NCBI RefSeq assembly: GCF_964355755.1
Contig: NC_092676.1
Coordinates: 8,416,288-8,480,287, forward strand
Length of the DNA stretch: 64,000 nucleotides
From: Antedon mediterranea
Taxonomy: Eukaryota > Echinodermata > Crinoidea > Comatulida > Antedonidae
Direction: 5' to 3'
The translations under genes and the position numbers were made by a program. This document shows positions 60,888-64,000 of this stretch, piece after piece. Position 1 is the first letter of the stretch. Every line of letters starts with the position of its first letter. The notes under the pieces were generated by a model. The model saw only the letters and a program-made list of their open reading frames with translations, had not been told where the DNA came from and did not search any database.

Positions 60888-61025
60888 AAGCTCTGTCTAC
60901 ACTATAAAACTAGTTTGACAAAAAAAGTGTGATGTGCCCAAATATAGCAATGACAATATCATCATGTCCATATATGGGCACATCACATTTTTTGTCACAT
61001 AAAGTTTTATAGTGTAGATAGAGCT
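60888..61025. mobile_element. MITE family B in PHF21A intron 9
   Basis: aagctctgtctacactataa to tatagtgtagatagagct, preceded by TA. The inner gatgtgcccaaatatag / atatatgggcacatcac is a near-perfect inverted pair. 138 bp, the cleanest family B copy here. Confidence 0.82.
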
Positions 61026-61559
61026 GTATGTAATTTTGCCTACTGTTGCCAAGGACCTGGTTCTGATTCTAGTTTACATGAAATACTAAGATTGTTGTAA
61101 TTGACATTTGTCCTAATATTTTAATAGTAGGCCTACTTTTTTTATTTGCTATTTCAAACCTTATACCATTTATTGACATGTTTTTAAACTATTGTAGATT
61201 TAGTATTTGTAAGGAGTTTTAAACTAACTAACACAAACAATAATGTTTCTATTTTTATCAAACAGTTATTATTATTTTTTTTTCAATTTGTATTTTTAAA
61301 ATGAAATGAAACAACTTTTAATATTTTCCATTTCTAACACTGTTTTTAAGGTGTATTTGTATGTTATTTATATGTATTACAGTCAACTCTCTCAATAACA
61401 GACTTTTCTTGAGGTCCAAAAGGTCCCAAATTCATTTTAACCATTTCAAACGCATTCCAAATTGCAGAGACTTTCCAGAAAACCAGACATGTTAAACCAG
61501 CCCAAAGGAGTTTGGTATTGAGAGAGTTGTATATTTATTATTTGTATAACTATTTAGCT

Positions 61560-61800
61560 TGTTTAGTTGTTTGGTTACAAACTGTTTAGTTTGTTTATAA
61601 AAGAGGTTGTTTATTGTTTGTTTAGAGATATTTATTTATTGTTTTAAGAGGTTGTTTTAATTTTTTTACAGAGGTAGTTTTAGTTTGTTTACAGAGGTTG
61701 TTTATTGTTTGTTTACAGAGTTTTTTTTAGTTTGTTTTTACAGAGGTCGTTTAGTTTGTTTACACAGGTTGTTTAGTTTGTTTACACAGGTTGTTTTTTA
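61560..61800. repeat. Degenerate gtttagtttgttt repeat
   Basis: Loose repetition of gtttacagaggttgttta / gtttgtttacacaggtt, about 22-25 bp, immediately upstream of the putative alternative exon. Confidence 0.75.
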
Positions 61801-61988
61801 AAATAATAAGCACAACTACTTTCTTGTCAAGATTTAGTGTTTATTTCTGGTAGTTGATTTAGACTCTGCGGTTGTTTGCATCAAGATTTTTCCAGTTGGA
61901 CTTTATTAACCAGTGTTCAAGGGTTCCTTAACAACAATCTTTACTGCTTAATCATGGATTAATATGGCCTTGATTTTATCTTTGGCAG

Positions 61989-62911
61989 GGATGTGTTGGA
62001 AAATGGCTAGGCCTAGATATATTCTTCCTAAACCTTGCTCCATTAGCCTGTTACCCAAGGAAACTTCACTAGTGTCACAAGTCATTGTCAATGAAGAATT
62101 TGTAGGCATAGGCCCAACACAGTCATCTTTACTTGATTATTTTAACGGTGAATTTGATTCTAGTTACAAAATCGCTCAAGGGTTTCTACAGGAAGCAAAG
62201 TCAGAGTGCACAAGAGCGTCAATCGTACCACGAGTAAAACGTAAGAGAAAGGTAGCAATGACTGCACCTATTTCTAAGAACAGGAAACCGGATGTTCCGA
62301 AAGTTCGTAAAAGAAAGCCGATTATGATTGGACCTCCTTTGAAAACTGAGATTCTACCATATTCTCAAGATGGAAAACAAAAGAAATGTTTGGTTGATTC
62401 TTCGTCCAAAATGTATGCTTTGCAGAGTCATACAGAAGGTAGGCAACTGCGTTTGATAGCCCCAAAAGACAAACACCACTGTCCAAATATGGACATCCCT
62501 CCTTGTATATCTGAAGAACCACAGAGTCCTCAGGATGGAAAGAAGATGCGTAGCTCATGGACCATCCAAGAGAAAGTCACAGCAGTGGAGAGCTTTCGAA
62601 ACGATGACGACATAGGAGCCATTCTTAAGAGGTATAACTGCAGCCGGACCAGCTTGATTCGTTGGAATCGAGCGTACGACACGCTTTTACAACATAACAA
62701 CTTAAATGCAGCGGCAAGACGGATGCCGAAGCCTGATGACCACGGTATGCATGTCTACCAACAGCTTACTAACCTATACAATAATGAAGAAGAAATACAC
62801 AATGTCCTCATAAAAACTGTAGCTGTTGAAGAAGCTAGCAAATTAAACCTTAAAAACTTTCGCCCTACTCAAGCCTGGATAAGGCAGTGGAAAAAGAAAT
62901 ATAGATTTTAA
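61989..62911 (+). CDS. Putative alternative terminal exon: PIP-like motif plus CENP-B/pogo-type HTH
   Basis: An open frame with ATGs at 61964 and 61991, stop at 62909-62911. tatctttggcag ends at 61988. From there GG-ATG-TGT-TGG continues exactly from the single G left by PHF21A exon 9, giving 284 + 307 = 591 aa. Residue numbers below count from the ATG at 61964. 53-60 are QSSLLDYF, fitting the PCNA-binding pattern Q-x-x-L-x-x-Y-F. 91-96 (VKRKRK) and 113-119 are basic, NLS-like. 196-243 (SSWTIQEKVTAVESF ... CSRTSLIRWNR) resemble a psq/pogo HTH. 260-315 (EEASKLNLKNFRPTQAWIRQ, then WKKKYRF) resemble the second CENP-B/Tc5-type HTH. No DDE domain follows. ATTAAA at 63027. It could instead be an intronless nested gene. 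Confidence 0.7.
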
Positions 62912-63026
62912 TTTTACTTATTAAGAAAACCAGATTGATCAAGTGTGGACATGCCTTTATTTTTTTTTTTATAATATAGAAGTCCTTTGTTTTGTACATT
63001 GTTTTATGAAAAAAAAACACATTTTA

Positions 63027-63032
63027 ATTAAA
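63027..63032 (+). terminator. Poly(A) signal candidate for the HTH exon
   Basis: ATTAAA 116 nt after the stop codon at 62911. A variant signal, weak in AT-rich DNA. Confidence 0.3.
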
Positions 63033-63768
63033 CTGCATATCAAATAGTTATAATACTGCAGGTGTGAAGTACTGTAAATGGCCATGTAAATTAGAACGTG
63101 TCTGCACATTTTCAAATTGTTAAGACCACTGTAAAAAAAAGTATTTAAAGCTGCAAATACATTAAAGTGGACAAAATTGCACAATTATGGTATCATCGTG
63201 CACCTTAAGAGGTCTTAATCCAATTGTATACATTCAAAATTGACTTACTATAGCATATGTGATTAAAGTGATTACATCACTTGTTCCTTACACCACTTTG
63301 TATATAATTAAATTATTGATAAATTATATAATATTATGTGATACGTATTTAAATTAATATAAAAATGAAATGTTTATTTACAGTAAACATAGTATGTGTG
63401 TTTTCTCTAGTTGAGTTTAAGATTATTAAAAGGTGTTTATAAACATTTTGTGTTAAAATTTTACTTTTTAAAATGTGAACCCTTTCCACACAAGTGAAGT
63501 AATACAGGTAAAGAAATGATTAAAAATACTTATTAATTATTTGATTATTTACTCTCTCAATTAATCATGATCGCTTAATGATTTATTTTGTTATTTGGAG
63601 TATAATAAGAAATATAATGCTACACTAGTAAAAAAAAAAGTATAAGATAATTTATCAATATATATATATAAGTAAAAAAAATAGATATACTGTAGTACAA
63701 GTCATTCCAGCTATATTGGTATTTATGTAATATATTTATTATACCTACTATTTTTTTTTCTTTTGTAG

Positions 63769-63830
63769 GGCGACCACCAAAGAACCCCGACAGCAGACCT
63801 TCTACTCCTGACAATAGTACTAGACGAGAT
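63769..63830 (+). CDS. PHF21A: PHF21A coding exon 10 (AT hook continued)
   Basis: 62 nt between ttttgtag and gtaagt, phase 1 in, phase 0 out. GRPPKNPDSRPSTPDNSTRR completes the AT hook KRRRGRPPK, matching vertebrate KRGRPPK. The PHD finger should follow in exons beyond 64,000. Confidence 0.9.
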
Positions 63831-64000
63831 GTAAGTAAAAATCATTGAATTCAGTTGCATTTAAAACGTTAGGGGTGAGAGGAAACAAAACAATATGTTA
63901 AATAATAAAATATAATTATTTTCCTTTGTTTAAAATTATTATTTTTTGTGCGTCTCCTAATAGTAGACTAAGAAAACAAATATGACACATCTAAACAAAA

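Noticed and set aside
61964-61990. ATG at 61964 as the true start of the HTH protein
   Set aside because: It lies inside the polypyrimidine/acceptor segment; the splice-in or the ATG at 61991 is more likely. Not excluded.

Overview
This is animal nuclear DNA. It is AT-rich, its genes are split by GT..AG introns, and it is full of short inverted-repeat transposons, tRNA-derived SINEs and minisatellites. The frequent TAGGCCTA-type words and the repeat types suggest a marine invertebrate deuterostome, most likely an echinoderm. That is an impression, not a proof. There are no bacterial features.

Layout. Positions 1 to about 31,400 hold no convincing gene. They are a repeat-rich intergenic region: at least five MITE-like families, a probable 1.2-kb non-autonomous Helitron (14629-15830), tRNA-derived SINEs, minisatellites of 68, 93, 180 and about 65 bp, a GA microsatellite and several foldbacks. 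From 32,084 to 36,909 lies a complete six-exon NUP50 gene (nucleoporin 50, 417 aa), read across exact splice phases. From 40,534 past the right edge lies PHF21A (BHC80, of the LSD1-CoREST complex). Ten coding exons are visible; the PHD finger and C-terminal coiled coil lie beyond the window. Both genes are on the + strand, head to tail, 3.6 kb apart.

Two items stand out. (1) PHF21A intron 4 contains a complete 2,554-bp transposon (49155-51708) with 28-bp terminal inverted repeats and a 7-bp target duplication. It carries two small convergent genes. One encodes a zinc domain resembling the RAG1 N-terminal region. The other is a two-exon gene encoding a PHD-finger protein, now frameshifted by a 7-bp microduplication. 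No transposase core is visible. A RAG1-N-like gene facing a PHD gene recalls the RAG1/RAG2 locus arrangement. (2) PHF21A intron 9 contains a 923-nt coding exon (61989-62911) with a good splice acceptor in the matching phase. Joined to exon 9 it would give a 591-aa isoform that swaps the AT-hook/PHD half for a PIP-box-like motif plus pogo/CENP-B-type helix-turn-helix DNA-binding domains. This looks like a transposase-derived alternative terminal exon.

A third item is a four-cysteine insertion (CPQC...CETGC) inside the Ran-binding domain of NUP50, absent from the vertebrate protein as I recall it. The introns of both genes carry the same MITE families as the intergenic half, so the repeats are shared background rather than gene-specific.
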